A DNA stretch of 64,000 nucleotides from Muricea muricata. Lineage: Eukaryota; Cnidaria; Anthozoa; Malacalcyonacea; Plexauridae. This document shows, in pieces, positions 11,600-25,108 of this stretch. Each line of letters starts with the position of its first letter. Position 1 is the stretch's first letter. Made by a program: the position numbers and the translations under genes. The notes below the pieces were generated by a model. It searched no databases. It saw only the letters and a program-made list of their open reading frames with translations, and had not been told where the DNA came from. The stretch is from contig OY979727.1 of NCBI GenBank assembly GCA_963855995.1, positions 6,095,001 to 6,159,000 on the forward strand. The letters run 5' to 3'.

Positions 11600-14500
11600 A
11601 TCGATTTATAACGGCAGTTTTTAGTTGATCATTTGAGCATGTTTTTACGCTCAAATCGCTTTAAAAGCGCTTAAAACGCGTTTTTAATGATTGTAAGATC
11701 GTTTCTTTTCTGTCTCAAAGCAACTTGTAAGCTTCTCACTTCAACATGTTATTTTGCTCGTGACAATAGTTTGAGTGCCAAAAACATTATTCCTGACTTG
11801 GTAAGTTCTCTAGTTTCAATTTAGAAAGTCCCTTTTAGGTCCGTGATTGGAATATATCATTGCGCTTAACTCATTCAGTTTGACTCTGAAAACATCATTT
11901 TAAGCTCCAAAACGTTGCTGTGATCGATTTAAGACGGAAGTTTTTAGTTGATAATTTGAGCGTGTTTTTACGCTCAAATCGCTTTAAAAGCGCTTAAAAC
12001 GCGTTTTTAATGATTCTAAGCTCGTTTCTTTTCTGTCTCAAAGCAAGTTGTAAGCTTCTCACTTCAACATGTTATTTTGCTCGTGACAATAGTTTGAGTG
12101 CCGAAAACATGATTCCTGACTTGCTAAGTTCTCTAGTTTCAATTTAGAAAGTCCCTTTTAGGTCCGTGATTGCAATATATCATTGCGCTCAACTCATTCA
12201 GTTTGGCCCTTAAAACATCATTTTAAGCTCAAAAACGTTGCCATGATCGATTTAAGACGGCAGTTATTAGTTGATAATTTGAGCATGTTTTTACGCTCAA
12301 ATCGCTTTAAAAGCGCTTAAAACGCGTTTTTAGTGGTTCTAAGATCGTTTCTGTTCTGTTTCGAGGTAGGTTGTAAGCTTCTAACTTCAACATGTTATTT
12401 TGCTCTTGACGATAGTTTTAGTGACGAAAACAGGATTCTTGACTTTCTAAGTTCTCAAACTTCCATTTAGAAAGTCCCTTTTAGGTCCGTGATTGCAATA
12501 TATCATTGCGCTCAACTCGTTCAGTTGGGCCCTGAAAAAATCATTTTAAGCTCTAAAACGTTGGCGTGATCGATTTAAGACGGCAGTTTTTAGTAGATCA
12601 TTTGAGCATGTTTTTACGCTAAAATCGCTTCAAAGCGCTTAAAACGCGTTTTTAATGCTTCTAAGATCGTTTCTTTTCTGTTTCAAAGTAAGTTGTAAGC
12701 TTCTAACTTCAACATGTCAATTTGCTCGTGACAATAGTTTGAGTGCGGAAAACATGATTCCTGACTTGCTAAGTTCTCTAATTTCCATTTAGAAAGTCCC
12801 TTTTAAATCCGTGATTGCAATATATCATTGCGCTCAACTCATTCAGTTTGGCCCTTAAAACATCATTTTAAGCTCCAAAACGTTGCCGTGATCGATTTAA
12901 GACGGCAGTTTTTAGTTGATAATTTGAGCATGTTTTTACGCTCAAATCGCTTTAAAAGCGTTTAAAACGCGTTTTTAATGATTCTAAGATCGTTTCTGTT
13001 CTGTTTCGAGGTGAATTGTAAGCTTCTCTTTTCAACATGGTATTTTGCTCGTGACGATAGTCTGAGTGCCGAAAACAGGATTCCTGACTTACTAAGTTCT
13101 CCAACTTCCATTTAGAAAGTCCCTTTTAGGTCCGTGATTGCTATATATCATTGCGCTCAACTCGTTTAGTTTGACTCTAAAAACATCATTTTAAGCTCCA
13201 AAACGTTGCCGTGATCGATTTAAGACGGAAGTTTTTAGTTGATAATTTGAGCATGTTTTTACGTTCAAATCGCTTTAAAAGCGCTTAAAACGCGTTTTTA
13301 ATGATTCTAAGCTCGTTTCTGTTCTGTTTCAAGGTGGGTTGTAAGCTTCTCACTTCAACATGTTATTTTGCTCGTGACGATAATTTGAGTTCCGAAAACA
13401 GGATTCCTGCCTTGCTAAGTTCTCCAACTTCCATTTAGAAAGTCCCTTTTAGGTCCGTGATTGCAATATATCATTGCGCTCAACTCGTCCAGTTTGGCCC
13501 TAAAAATATTATTTTAAGCTCTAAAACAGTGGCATGATCGACTTATAACGGCAGTTTTTAGTTGATCATTTGAGCATGTTTTTACGCTCAAATCGCTTTA
13601 AAAGCGCTTAAAACGCGTTTTTTATGATTGTAAGATCGTTTCTTTTCTGTCTCAAAGCAACTTGTAAGCTTCTCACGTCAACATGTTATTTTGCTCGTGA
13701 CAATAGTTTGAGTGCCGAAAACATTATTCCTGACTTGCTAAGTTCTCTAGTTTCAATTTAGAAAGTCCCTTTTAGGTCCGTGATTGGAATATATCATTGC
13801 GCTGAACTCATTCAGTTTGACTCTGAAAACATCATTTTAAGCTCCAAAACGTTGATGTGATCGATTTAAAACGGAAGTTTTTAGTTGATAATTTGAGCAT
13901 GTTTTTACGCTCAAATCGCTTTCAAAGCGCTTAAAACGCGTTTTTAATGATTCTAAGCTCGTTTTTGTTCTGTTTCGAGCTGGGTTGTAAGCTTCTCACT
14001 TCAACATGTTATTTTGCTCGTGACGATAATTTGAGTTCCGAAAACAGGATTCCTGACTTGCTAAGTTCTCCAACCTCCATTTAGAAAGTCGCTTTTAGGT
14101 CCGTGATTGCAATATATCATTGCGCTCAACTCGTTCAGTTTGGCCCTAAAAACATCATTTTAAGCTCTAAAACAGTGGCGTGATTTATTTAAGACGGCAG
14201 TTTTTAGTTGATAATTTGAGCATGTTTTTACGCTCAAATCGCTTCAAAAGCCCTTAAAACGCGTTTTTAATGATTGTAAGATCGTTTCTTTTCTGTCTCA
14301 AAGCAAGTTGTAAGCTTCTCACTTCAACATGTTATTTTCCTCGTGACAATAGTTTGAGTGCCGAAAACATGATTTCTGACTTGCTAAGTTCTCTAATTTC
14401 CATTTAGAAAGTCCCTTCTAGGTCCGTGACTGCAATATATCATTGCGCTCAACTCGTTAAGTGTTGGCCCTGAAAACATCATTTTAAGCTCTAAAACGTT

Positions 14501-17500
14501 GGCGTGATCGATTTAAGACGGAAGTTTTTAAAAGATCATTTGACCATGTTTTTACGCTAAAATCGCTTCAAAGCGCTTAAAACGCGTTTTTAATGCTTCT
14601 AAGATCGTTTCTTTTCTGTTTCAAAGTAAGTTGTAAGCTTCTAACTTAAACATGTCAATTTGCTCGTGACAATAATTTGAGTGCGGAAAACATGATTCCT
14701 GACTTGCTAAGTTCTCTAATTTCCATTTAGAAAGTCCCTTTTAAATCCGTGATTGCAATATATCATTGCGCTCAACTCATTCAGTTTTGCCCTTAAAACA
14801 TCGTTTTAAGCTCCAAAACGTTGCCGTGATCGATTTAAGACGGCAGTTTTTAGTTGATAATTTGAGCATGTTTTTACGCTCAAATCGCTTTAAAAGCGCT
14901 TAAAACGCGTTTTTAATGATTCTAAGATCGTTTTTGTTCTGTTTCGAGGTGGGTTGTAAGCTTCTCTTTTCAACATGGTATTTTGCTCGTGACGATAGTC
15001 TGAGTGCCGAAAACATGATTCCTGACTTACTAAGTTCTCCAACTTCCATTTAGAAAGTCCCTTTTAGGTCCGTGATTGCCATATATCATTGCGCTCAACT
15101 CGTTTAGTTTCACTCTGAAAACATCATTTTAAGCTCCAAAACGTTGCCGTGATCGATTTTAAGACGGAAGTTTTTAGTTGATAATTTGAGCATGTTTTTA
15201 CGCTCAAATCGCTTTAAAAGCGCTTAAAACGCGTTTTTAATGATTCTAAGCTCGTTTCTGTTCTGTTTCGAGGTGGGTTGTAAGCTTCTCACTTCAACAT
15301 GTTATTATGCTCGTGACGATAATTTGAGTTCCGAAAACAGGATTCCTGACTTGCTAAGTTCTTCAACTTCCATTTAGAAAGTCCCTTTTAGGTCCGTGAT
15401 TGCATTATATCATTGCGCTCAACTCGTCCAGTTTGGCCCTAAAAACATCATTTTAAGCTCTAAAACAGTGGCATGATCGATTTATAACGGCAGTTTTTAG
15501 TTGATCATTTGAGCATGTTTTTACGCTCAAATCGCTTTAAAAGCGCTTAAAACGCGTTTCTAATGATTGTAAGATCGTTTCTTTTTTGTCTCAAAGCAAC
15601 TTGTAAGCTTCTCACCTCAACATGTTATTTTGCTCGTGACAATAGTTTGAGTGCCGAAAACATGATTCCTGACTTGCTAAGTTCTCTAGTTTCAGTTTAG
15701 AAAGTCCCTTTTAGCTCCGTGATTGCAATATATCATTGCGCTCAACTCATTCAGTTTGGCCCTTAAAACATCATTTTAAGCTCTAAAACGTTGCCGTGAT
15801 CGATTTAAGACGGCAGTTTTTAGTTGATAACTTGAGCATCTTTTTACGCTCAAATCGCTTTAAAAGCGCTTAAAACCTGTTTTTAATGATTCTAAGATCG
15901 TTTCTGTTCTGTTTCGAGGTGGGTTGTAAGCTTCTCTTTTCAACATGTTATTTTGCTCGTGACGATAGTTTGAGTGACGAAAACAGGATTCCTGACTTAC
16001 TAAGTTCTCCAACTTCCATTTAGAAAGTCCCTTTTACGTCCGTGATTGCAATATATCATTGCCCTGAACTCGTTCAGTATTGCTCCAAAAACATCATTTT
16101 AAGCTCTAAAACAGTGGCGTGATCGATTTAAGACGGCAGTTTTTAGTTGATAATTTGAGCATGTTTTTACGCTCAAATCGCTTCAAAAGCCCTTAAAACG
16201 CGTTTTTAATGATTGTAAGATCGTTTCTTTTCTGTCTCAAAGCAAGTGTTAAGCTTCTAACTTCAACATGTTATTTTGCTCGTAAGAATAGTTTGAGTGC
16301 CGAAAACATGATTCCTGACTTGCTAAGTTCTCTAGTTTCAATTTAGAAAGTCCCTTTTAGGTCCGTGATTGCAATATATCATTGCGCTCAGCTCATTCAG
16401 TTTGGCCCTGAAAACATCATTTTAAGCTCCAAAACGTTGCCGTGATCGATTTAAGACGGCAGTTTTTAGTTGATAATTTGAGCATGTTTTTACGCTCAAA
16501 TCGCTTTAAAAGCGCTTAAAACGCGTTTTTAATGATTCTAAGATCGTTTCTGTTCTGTTTCGAAGTGGGTTGTAAGCTTCTCACTTCAACATGATATTTT
16601 GCTCGTGACGATAGTTTGAGTGACGAAAACAGGATTCCTGACTTACTAAGTTCTCCAACTTCCATTTAGAAAGTCCCTTTTAGCTCCGTGATTGCAATAT
16701 ATCATTACGCTCAACTCGTTCAGTATTGCTTTAAAAACATCATTTTAAGCTCTAAAACGTTATCGTGATCGATTTAAGACGGCAGTTTTTAGTTATCATT
16801 TGAGCATGTTTTTACGCTCAAATCGCTTCAAAAGCGCTTAAATCGCGTTTTTAATGATTGTAAGATCGTTTCTTTTCTGTCTCAAAGCAAGTTGTAAGCT
16901 TCTCACTTCAACATGTTATTTTCCTCGTAACAATAGTTTGAGTGCCGAAAACATGATTCCTGACTTGCTAAGTTCTCTAATTTCCATTTAGAAAGTCCCT
17001 TCTAGGTCCGTGATTGCAATATATCATTGCGCTCAACTCGTTAAGTGTTGGCCCTGAAAACATCATTTTAAGCTCTAAAACGTTGCCGTGATCGATTTAA
17101 GACGGCAGTTTTTAGTTGATAATTTGAGCATGTTTTTACGCTAAAATTGCTTCAAAATCGCTTAAATCGCGTTTTTAATGATTCCAAGATCGTTTCTTTT
17201 CTGTTTCAAAGTAAGTTGCAAGCTTCTCACCTCAACATGTTATTTTGCTCGTGACGATAGTTTGAGTGCTGAAAACAGGATTCCTGACTTACTAAGTTCT
17301 CCAACTTCCATTTAGAAAGTCCCTTTTAGATCCGTCATTGCAGTTTATCATTGGGCTCAACTCGTTCAGTTTGGCCCTCAAAACATCATTTTAAGCTCTA
17401 AAACGTTGCCGTCATCGATTTAACGCGGAAGTTTTTAGTTGAAAATTTGAACATATTTTTACGCTCAAATCGCTTCAAAAGCCCTGAAAACACGTTTTTA

Positions 17501-18704
17501 ATGATTCTAAGATCGTTTATTTTCTGTCTCAAAGCATGTTGTAAGCTTCTCACTCAACATGTTATTTTGCTCGTGACAATAGTTTTAGTTCCGAAAACAT
17601 GATTCCTGACTTGCTAAGTTCTCTAGTTACCATTTAGAAAGTCGCTTTTAGGTCCGTGATTGCAATATATCATTGCGCTCAACTCGTTCAATTTGGCCCT
17701 GAAAACATCATTTTATGCTCTAAAACGTTGGCATGATCGATTTAAGGCGGCAGTTTTTAGTATATCATTTGAGCATGTTTTTACGCTCAAATCGCTTCAA
17801 AAGCGCTTAAAACACGTATTTAATGATTGTAAGATCGTTTCTTTTCTGTTTCAAAGTAAGTTGTAAACTTCTAACTTCAACATGTTATTTTCCTCGTGAC
17901 AATAGTTTGAGTGCGGAAAACATGATTCCTGACTTGCTAAGTTCACTAATTTCCATTTAGAAAGTCCCTTTTAACTCCGTGATTGCAATATATCATTGCG
18001 CTCAACTCCTTCAGTTTGGCCCTAAAAACATCATTTTAAGCTCTAAAACGTTGGCGTGATCGATTTAAGACGGCAGTTTTTAATTGATCGTTTGAGCAAG
18101 TTTTTAGGCTCAAATCGCTTCAAAAGCGCTTAAAACGCGTTTTTAATGATTGTAAGATCGTTTTTTTCTGTCTCAAAGCAAGTTGTAAGCTTCTCACTTC
18201 AACATGTTATTTTGCTCGTGACAATAGTTTGAGTGCCGAAAACATGATTCCTGACTTGCTAAGTTCTCTAGTTTCAATTTAGAAAGTCCCTTTTAGGTCC
18301 GTGATTGCAATATATCATTGCGCTCAACTCATTCAGTTTGGCCCTTAAAACATCATTTTAAGCTCCAAAACGTTGCCGTGATCGATTTAAGACTGCAGTT
18401 ATTAGTTGATAATTTGAGCATGTTTTTACGCTCAAATCGCTTTAAAAGCGCTTAAAACCCGTTTTTAGTGGTTCTAAGATCGTTTCTGTTCTGTTTCGAG
18501 GTAGGTTGTAAGCTTCTCACTTCAACATGTTATTTTGCTCTTGACGATAGTTTGAGTGACGAAAACAGGATTCCTGACTTACTAAGTTCTCCAACTTCCA
18601 TTTAGAAAGTCCCTTTTAATTCCGTGATTGCAATATATCATTGCGCTCAACTCATTAAGCTCTAAAACGTTAGCGTGATCGATTTAAGACGGCAGTTTTT
18701 AGTT
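11600..18704 (+). repeat. 7.1-kb duplication of positions 1-7105
   Basis: The two segments run in register at a constant offset of 11599 bp over about 22 monomers. By eye I noticed only about ten differences, e.g. GCCGAAAA/GCCAAAAA (near 175 and 11779), ATCGATTT/ATTTATTT (2584/14183), GCTATAT/GCCATAT (near 3480/15079) and AGTTGTAAG/AGTGTTAAG (near 4648/16247). They share private changes such as TTATCATTT (5169/16768), absent from the related monomers at 53496 and 62508. Identity ends near 18704, where the copy jumps back to sequence like 17091. Confidence 0.9.
18381..18677 (+). repeat. Short 297-bp monomer (type T)
   Basis: It has the same 26-bp deletion as 6782-7078, of which it is the duplicate at the 11599-bp offset. 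It is followed by a P monomer rather than the usual U, because the tandem duplication starts here. Confidence 0.88.
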
Positions 18705-19967
18705 GATAATTTGAGCATGTTTTTACGCTAAAATTGCTTCAAAATCGCTTAAATCGCGTTTTTAATGATTCCAAGATCGTTTCTTTTCTGTTTCAAAGTA
18801 AGTTGCAAGCTTCTCACCTCAACATGTTATTTTGCTCGTGACGATAGTTTGAGTGCTGAAAACAGGATTCCTGACTTACTAAGTTCTCCAACTTCCATTT
18901 AGAAAGTCCCTTTTAGATCCGTCATTGCAGTTTATCATTGGGCTCAACTCGTTCAGTTTGGCCCTCAAAACATCATTTTAAGCTCTAAAACGTTGCCGTC
19001 ATCGATTTAACGCGGAAGTTTTTAGTTGAAAATTTGAACATATTTTTACGCTCAAATCGCTTCAAAAGCCCTGAAAACACGTTTTTAATGATTCTAAGAT
19101 CGTTTATTTTCTATCTCAAAGCATGTTGTAAGCTTCTCACTCAACATGTTATTTTGCTCGTGACAATAGTTTTAGTTCCGAAAACATGATTCCTGACTTG
19201 CTAAGTTCTCTAGTTACCATTTAGAAAGTCGCTTTTAGGTCCGTGATTGCAATATATCATTGCGCTCAACTCGTTCAATTTGGCCCTGAAAACATCATTT
19301 TATGCTCTAAAACGTTGGCATGATCGATTTAAGGCGGCAGTTTTTAGTATATCATTTGAGCATGTTTTTACGCTCAAATCGCTTCAAAAGCGCTTAAAAC
19401 ACGTATTTAATGATTGTAAGATCGTTTCTTTTCTGTTTCAAAGTAAGTTGTAAACTTCTAACTTCAACATGTTATTTTCCTCGTGACAATAGTTTGAGTG
19501 CGGAAAACATGATTCCTGACTTGCTAAGTTCACTAATTTCCATTTAGAAAGTCCCTTTTAACTCCGTGATTGCAATATATCATTGCGCTCAACTCCTTCA
19601 GTTTGGCCCTAAAAACATCATTTTAAGCTCTAAAACGTTGGCGTGATCGATTTAAGACGGCAGTTTTTAATTGATCGTTTGAGCAAGTTTTTAGGCTCAA
19701 ATCGCTTCAAAAGCGCTTAAAACGCGTTTTTAATGATTGTAAGATCGTTTTTTTCTGTCTCAAAGCAAGTTGTAAGCTTCTCACTTCAACATGTTATTTT
19801 GCTCGTGACAATAGTTTGAGTGCCGAAAACATGATTCCTGACTTGCTAAGTTCTCTAGTTTCAATTTAGAAAGTCCCTTTTAGGTCCGTGATTGCAATAT
19901 ATCATTGCGCTCAACTCATTCAGTTTGGCCCTTAAAACATCATTTTAAGCTCCAAAACGTTGCCGTG

Positions 19968-20264
19968 ATCGATTTAAGACTGCAGTTATTAGTTGATAAT
20001 TTGAGCATGTTTTTACGCTCAAATCGCTTTAAAAGCGCTTAAAACCCGTTTTTAGTGGTTCTAAGATCGTTTCTGTTCTGTTTCGAGGTAGGTTGTAAGC
20101 TTCTCACTTCAACATGTTATTTTGCACTTGACGATAGTTTGAGTGACGAAAACAGGATTCCTGACTTACTAAGTTTTCCAACTTCCATTTAGAAAGTCCC
20201 TTTTAATTCCGTGATTGCAATATATCATTGCGCTCAACTCATTAAGCTCTAAAACGTTAGCGTG
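19968..20264 (+). repeat. Short 297-bp monomer (type T), second tandem copy
   Basis: It is identical in structure to 18381-18677, 1587 bp downstream. One base of TTGCTCTTG is changed here (TTGCACTTG). It is followed by a U monomer, as in the original order. Confidence 0.88.
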
Positions 20265-21879
20265 ATCGATTTAAGACGGCAGTTTTTAGTTGATCATTTG
20301 AGCATGTTTTTACGCTCAAATCGCTTTAAAAGCCCTTAAAAAGCGTTTTTAATGATTGTAGGATCGTTTCTTTTCTGTTTCAAAGCAAGTTGTAAGTTTC
20401 TCACTTCAACATGTTATTTTGCCCGTGACCATAGTTTGACTGCCGAAAACATGATTCCTGACTTGCTAAGTTCTCTAATTTCCATTTAGAAAGTCCCTTT
20501 TAACTCCGTGATTGCAATATATCATTGCGCTCAACTCCTTCAGTTTGGCCCTTAAAACATCATTTTAAGCTCCAAAACGTTGCCGTGATCGATTTAAGAC
20601 TGCAGTTATTAGTTGATAATTTTAGCATGTTTTTACGCTCAAATCGCTTTAAAAGCGCTTAAAACCCGTTTTTAGTGGTTCTAAGATCGTTTCTGTTCTG
20701 TTTCGAGGTAGGTTGTAAGCTTCTCACTTCAACATGTTATTTTGCTCTTGACGATAGTTTGAGTGACGAAAACAGGATTCCTGACTTACTAAGTTCTCCA
20801 ACTTCCATTTAGAAAGTCCCTTTTAATTCCGTGATTGCAATATATCATTGCGCTCAACTCGTTCAGTTGGGTCCTCAAAAAATCATTTTAAGCTCCAAAA
20901 CGTTGCTGTGATCGATTTAAGACGGCAGTTTTTAGTTGATAATTTGAGCATGTTTTTACGCTCAAATCGCTTTAAAAGCGCTTAAAACGCGTTTTTAATG
21001 CTTCTAAGATCGTTTCTTTTCTGTTTCAAAGAAAGTTGTAAGCTTCTAACTTCAACATGTTATTTTGCTCGTGACAATAATTTGAATGCAGAAAACATGA
21101 TTTCTGACTTACTAAGTTCTCTAATTTCCATTTAGAAAGTCCCTTTTAATTCCGTGATTACAATATATCATTGCGCTCAACTCATTCAGTTTTGCCCTTA
21201 AAACATCATTTTAAGCTCCAAAACGTTGCCGTGATCGATTTAAGACGGCAGTTTTTAGTTGATAATTTGAGCATGTTTTTACGCTCAAATCGCTTTAAAA
21301 GCGCTTAAAACGCGTTTTTAATGCTTCTAAGATCGTTTCTTTTCTGTTTCAAAGTAAGTTGTAAGCTTCTAACTTCAACATGTTATTTTGCTCGTGACAA
21401 TAATTTGAATGCAGAAAACATGATTTCTGACTTACTAAGTTCTCTAATATCCATTTAGAAAGTCCCTTTTAATTCCGTGATTACAATATATCATTGCGCT
21501 CAACTCATTCAGTTTTGCCCTTAAAACATCATTTTAAGCTCCAAAACGTTGCCGTGATCGATTTAAGACGGCAGTTTTTAGTTGATAATTTGAGCATGTT
21601 TTTACGCTCAAATCGCTTTAAAAGCGCTTAAAACGCGTTTTTAATGCTTCTAAGATCGTTTCTTTTCTGTTTCAAAGTAAGTTGTAAGCTTCTAACTTCA
21701 ACATGTTATTTTGCTCGTGACAATAATTTGAATGCGGAAAACATGATTCCTGACTTGCTAAGTTCTCTAATTTCCATTTAGAAAGTCCCTTTTAATTCCG
21801 TGATTGCAATATATCATTGCGCTCAACTCATTCAGTTTTGCCCTTAAAACATTATTTTAAACTCTAAAACAGTGGCATG
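20265..21879 (+). repeat. Shortened U T V V V block
   Basis: Starts at 20265 (U), 20588 (T), 20911, 21234 and 21557 (V). Compared with 7079-9338 it lacks the S monomer (7402-7723) and one of the four V monomers. Both losses remove a whole monomer and keep phase, as expected from unequal exchange between neighbouring units. Confidence 0.82.
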
Positions 21880-24800
21880 ATCGATTTATAACGGCAGTTT
21901 TTAGTTCATCATTTGAGCATGTTTTTACGCTCAAATCGCTTTAAAAGCTCTTAAAACGCGTTTTTAATGATTCTAAGATCGTTTCTGTTCTGTTTCGAGG
22001 TGGGTTGTAAGCTTCTCTTTTCAACATGGTATTTTGCTCGTGACAATAATTTGAGTGCGGAAAACATGATTCCTGACTTGCTAAGTTCTCTAATTTCCAT
22101 TTAGAAAGTCCCTTTTAATTCCGTGATTGCTATATATCATTGCGCTCAACTCATTCAGTTTTGCCCTTAAAACATCATTTTAAACTCCAAAACGTTGCCG
22201 TGATCGATTTAAGACGGCAGTTTTTAGTTGATAATTTGAGCATGTTTTTACGCTCAAATCGCTTTAAAAGCGCTTAAAACGCGTTTTTAATGATTCTAAG
22301 ATCGTTTCTGTTTTGTTTCGAGGTGGGTTGTAAGCTTCTCTTTTCAACATGGTATTTTGCTCGTGACGATAGTCTGAGTGCCGAAAACAGGATTCCTGAC
22401 TTACTAAGTTCTCAAACTTCCATTTAGAAAGTCCCTTTTAGGTCCGTGATTGCTATATATCATTGCACTCAACTCGTTTAGTTTGACTCTGAAAACATCA
22501 TTTTAAGCTCCAAAACGTTGCCGTGATCGATTTAAGACGGAAGTTTTTAGTTGATAATTTGAGCATGTTTTTACGCTCAAATCGCTTTAAAAGCGCTTAA
22601 AACGCGTTTTTAATGATTCTAAGCTCGTTTCTGTTCTGTTTCGAGGTGGGTTGTAAGCTTCTCACTTCAACATGTTATTTTGCTCGTGACGATAATTTGA
22701 GTTCCGAAAACAGGATTCCTGACTTGCTAAGTTCTCTAATTTCCATTTAGAAAGTCCCTTTTAATTCAATGATTGCAATATATCATTGCGCTCAACTCAT
22801 TCAGTTTTGCCCTTAAAACATCATTTTAAGCTCCTAAACGTTGCCGTGATCGATTTAAGACGGCAGTTTTTTGTTGATAATTTGAGCATGTTTTTACGCT
22901 CAAATCGCTTTAAAAGCGCTTAAAACGCGTTTTTAATGATTCTAAGATCGTTTCTGTTCTGTTTCGAGGTGGGTTGTAAGCTTCTCTTTTCAACATGGTA
23001 TTTTGCTCGTGACGATAGTCTGAGTGCCGAAAACAGGATTCCTGACTTACTAAGTTCTCCAACTTCCATTTAGAAAGTCCCTTTTAGGTCCGTGATTGCT
23101 ATATATCATTGCGCTCAACTCGTTTAGTTTGACTCTGAAAACATCATTTTAAGCTCCAAAACGTTGCCGTGATCGATTTAAGACGGAAGTTTTTAGTTGA
23201 TAATTTGAGCATGTTTTTACGCTCAAATCGCTTTAAAAGCGCTTAAAACGCGTTTTTAATGATTCTAAGTTCGTTTCTGTTCTGTTTCGAGGTGGGTTGT
23301 AAGCTTCTCACTTCAACATGTTATTTTGCTCGTGACGATAATTTGAGTTCCGAAAACAGGATTCCTGACTTACTAAGTTCTCCAACTTCCATTTAGACAG
23401 TCGCTTTTAGGTCCGTGATTGCAATATATCATTGCGCTCAACTCATTCAGTTTTGCCCTTAAAACATAATTTTAAGCTCCAAAACGTTGCCGTGATCGAT
23501 TTAAGACGGCAGTTTTTAGTTTATAATTTGAGCATGTTTTTACGCTCAAATCGCTTTAAAAGCGCTTAAAACGCGTTTTTAATGATTCTAAGATCGTTTC
23601 TGTTCTGTTTCGAGGTGGGTTGTAAGCTTCTCTTTTCAACATGGTATTTTGCTCGTGACGATAGTCTGAGTGCCGAAAACAGGATTCCTGACTTACTAAG
23701 TTCTCCAACTTCCATTTAGAAAGTCCCTTTTAGGTCCTTGATTGCTATATATCATTGCGCTCAACTCGTTTAGTTTGACTCTGAAAACATCATTTTAAGC
23801 TCCAAAACGTTGCCGTGATCGATTTAAGACGGAAGTTTTTAGTTGATAATTTGAGCATGTTTTTACGCTCAAATCGCTTTAAAAGCGCTTAAAACGCGTT
23901 TTTAATGATTCTAAACTCGTTTCTGTTCTGTTTCGAGGTGGGTTGTAAGCTTCTCACTTCAACATGTTATTTTGCTCGTGACAATAATTTGAGTTCCGAA
24001 AACAGGATTCCTGACTTACTAAATTCTCCAACTTCCATTTAGAAAGTCGCTTTTAGGTCCGTGATTGCAATATATCATTGCTCTCAACTCGTTCAGTTGG
24101 GCCCTGAAAAAATCATTTTAAGCTCTGAAACGTTGGCGTGATCGATTTAGGACGGCAGTTTTTAGTAGATCATTTGACCATGTTTTTACGCTAAAATCGC
24201 TTCAAAGCACTTAAAACGCGTTTTTAATGCTTCTAAGATCGTTTCTTTTCTGTTTCAAAGTAAGTTGTAAGCTTCTAACTTCAACATGGCAATTTGCTCG
24301 TGACAATAATTTGAGTGCGGAAAACATGATTCCTGACTTGCTAAGTTCTCTAATTTCCATTTAGAAAGTCCCTTTTAAATCCGTGATTGCAATATATCAT
24401 TGCGCTCAACTCATTCAGTTTTGCCCTTAAAACATCATTTTAAGCTCCAAAACGTTGCCGTGATCGATTTAAGACGGCAGTTTTTAGTTGATAATTTGAG
24501 CATGTTTTTACGCTCAAATCGCTTTAAAAGCGCTTAAAACGCGTTTTTAATAATTCTAAGATCGTTTCTGTTCTGTTTCGAGGTGGGTTGTAAGCTTCTC
24601 TTTTCAACATGGTATTTTGCTCGTGACGATAGTCTGAGTGCCGAAAACATGATTCCTGACTTACTAAGTTCTCCAACTTCCATTTAGAAAGTCCCTTTTA
24701 GGTCCGTGATTGCTATATATCATTGCGCTCAACTCGTTTAGTTTGACTCTGAAAACATCATTTTAAGCTCCGAAACGTTGCCGTGATCGATTTAAGACGG

Positions 24801-25108
24801 AAGTTTTTAGTTGATAATTTGAGCATGTTTTTACGCTCAAATCGCTTTAAAAGCGCTTAAAAGGCGTTTTTAATGATTCTAAGCTCGTTTCTGTTCTGTT
24901 TCGAGGTGGGTTGTAAGCTTCTCACTTCAACATGTTATTTTGCTCGTGACGATAATTTGAGTTCCGAAAACAGGATTCCTGACTTGCTAAGTTCTCCAAC
25001 TTCCATTTAGAAAGTCCCTTTTAGGTCCGTGATTGCAATATATCATTGCGCTCAACTCGTCCAGTTTGGCCCTAAAGATATCATTTTAAGCTCTAAAACA
25101 GTGGCATG
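21880..25108 (+). repeat. F-G dimeric HOR region (646-bp period)
   Basis: After an A/F-like monomer at 21880, monomers alternate F (22203, 22849, 23495) and G (22526, 23172, 23818), giving three 646-bp dimers. E, F and G follow at 24141, 24463 and 24786. F is marked by CTTCTCTTTTCAACATGG and GATAGTCTGAG; G by CGGAAG and GATAATTTGAGTTCC. Several G monomers have an E-like tail (TTCAGTTTTGCCC), showing how the dimer arose by skipping A to E. The part from 22526 recurs at 47683-50265. Confidence 0.82.

Larger units (their letters stand above)
17091..20264 (+). repeat. Tandem duplication of a 1587-bp five-monomer unit (P Q R S T-short)
   Basis: Unit 1 is 17091-18677 and unit 2 is 18678-20264, each with monomers P, Q, R, S and a 297-bp T. 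The open frame at 17660-17866 recurs 1587 bp later at 19247-19453. The first long copy (5492-7078) has this unit only once, so the tandem step took place after, or independently of, the 7.1-kb duplication. Confidence 0.88.
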
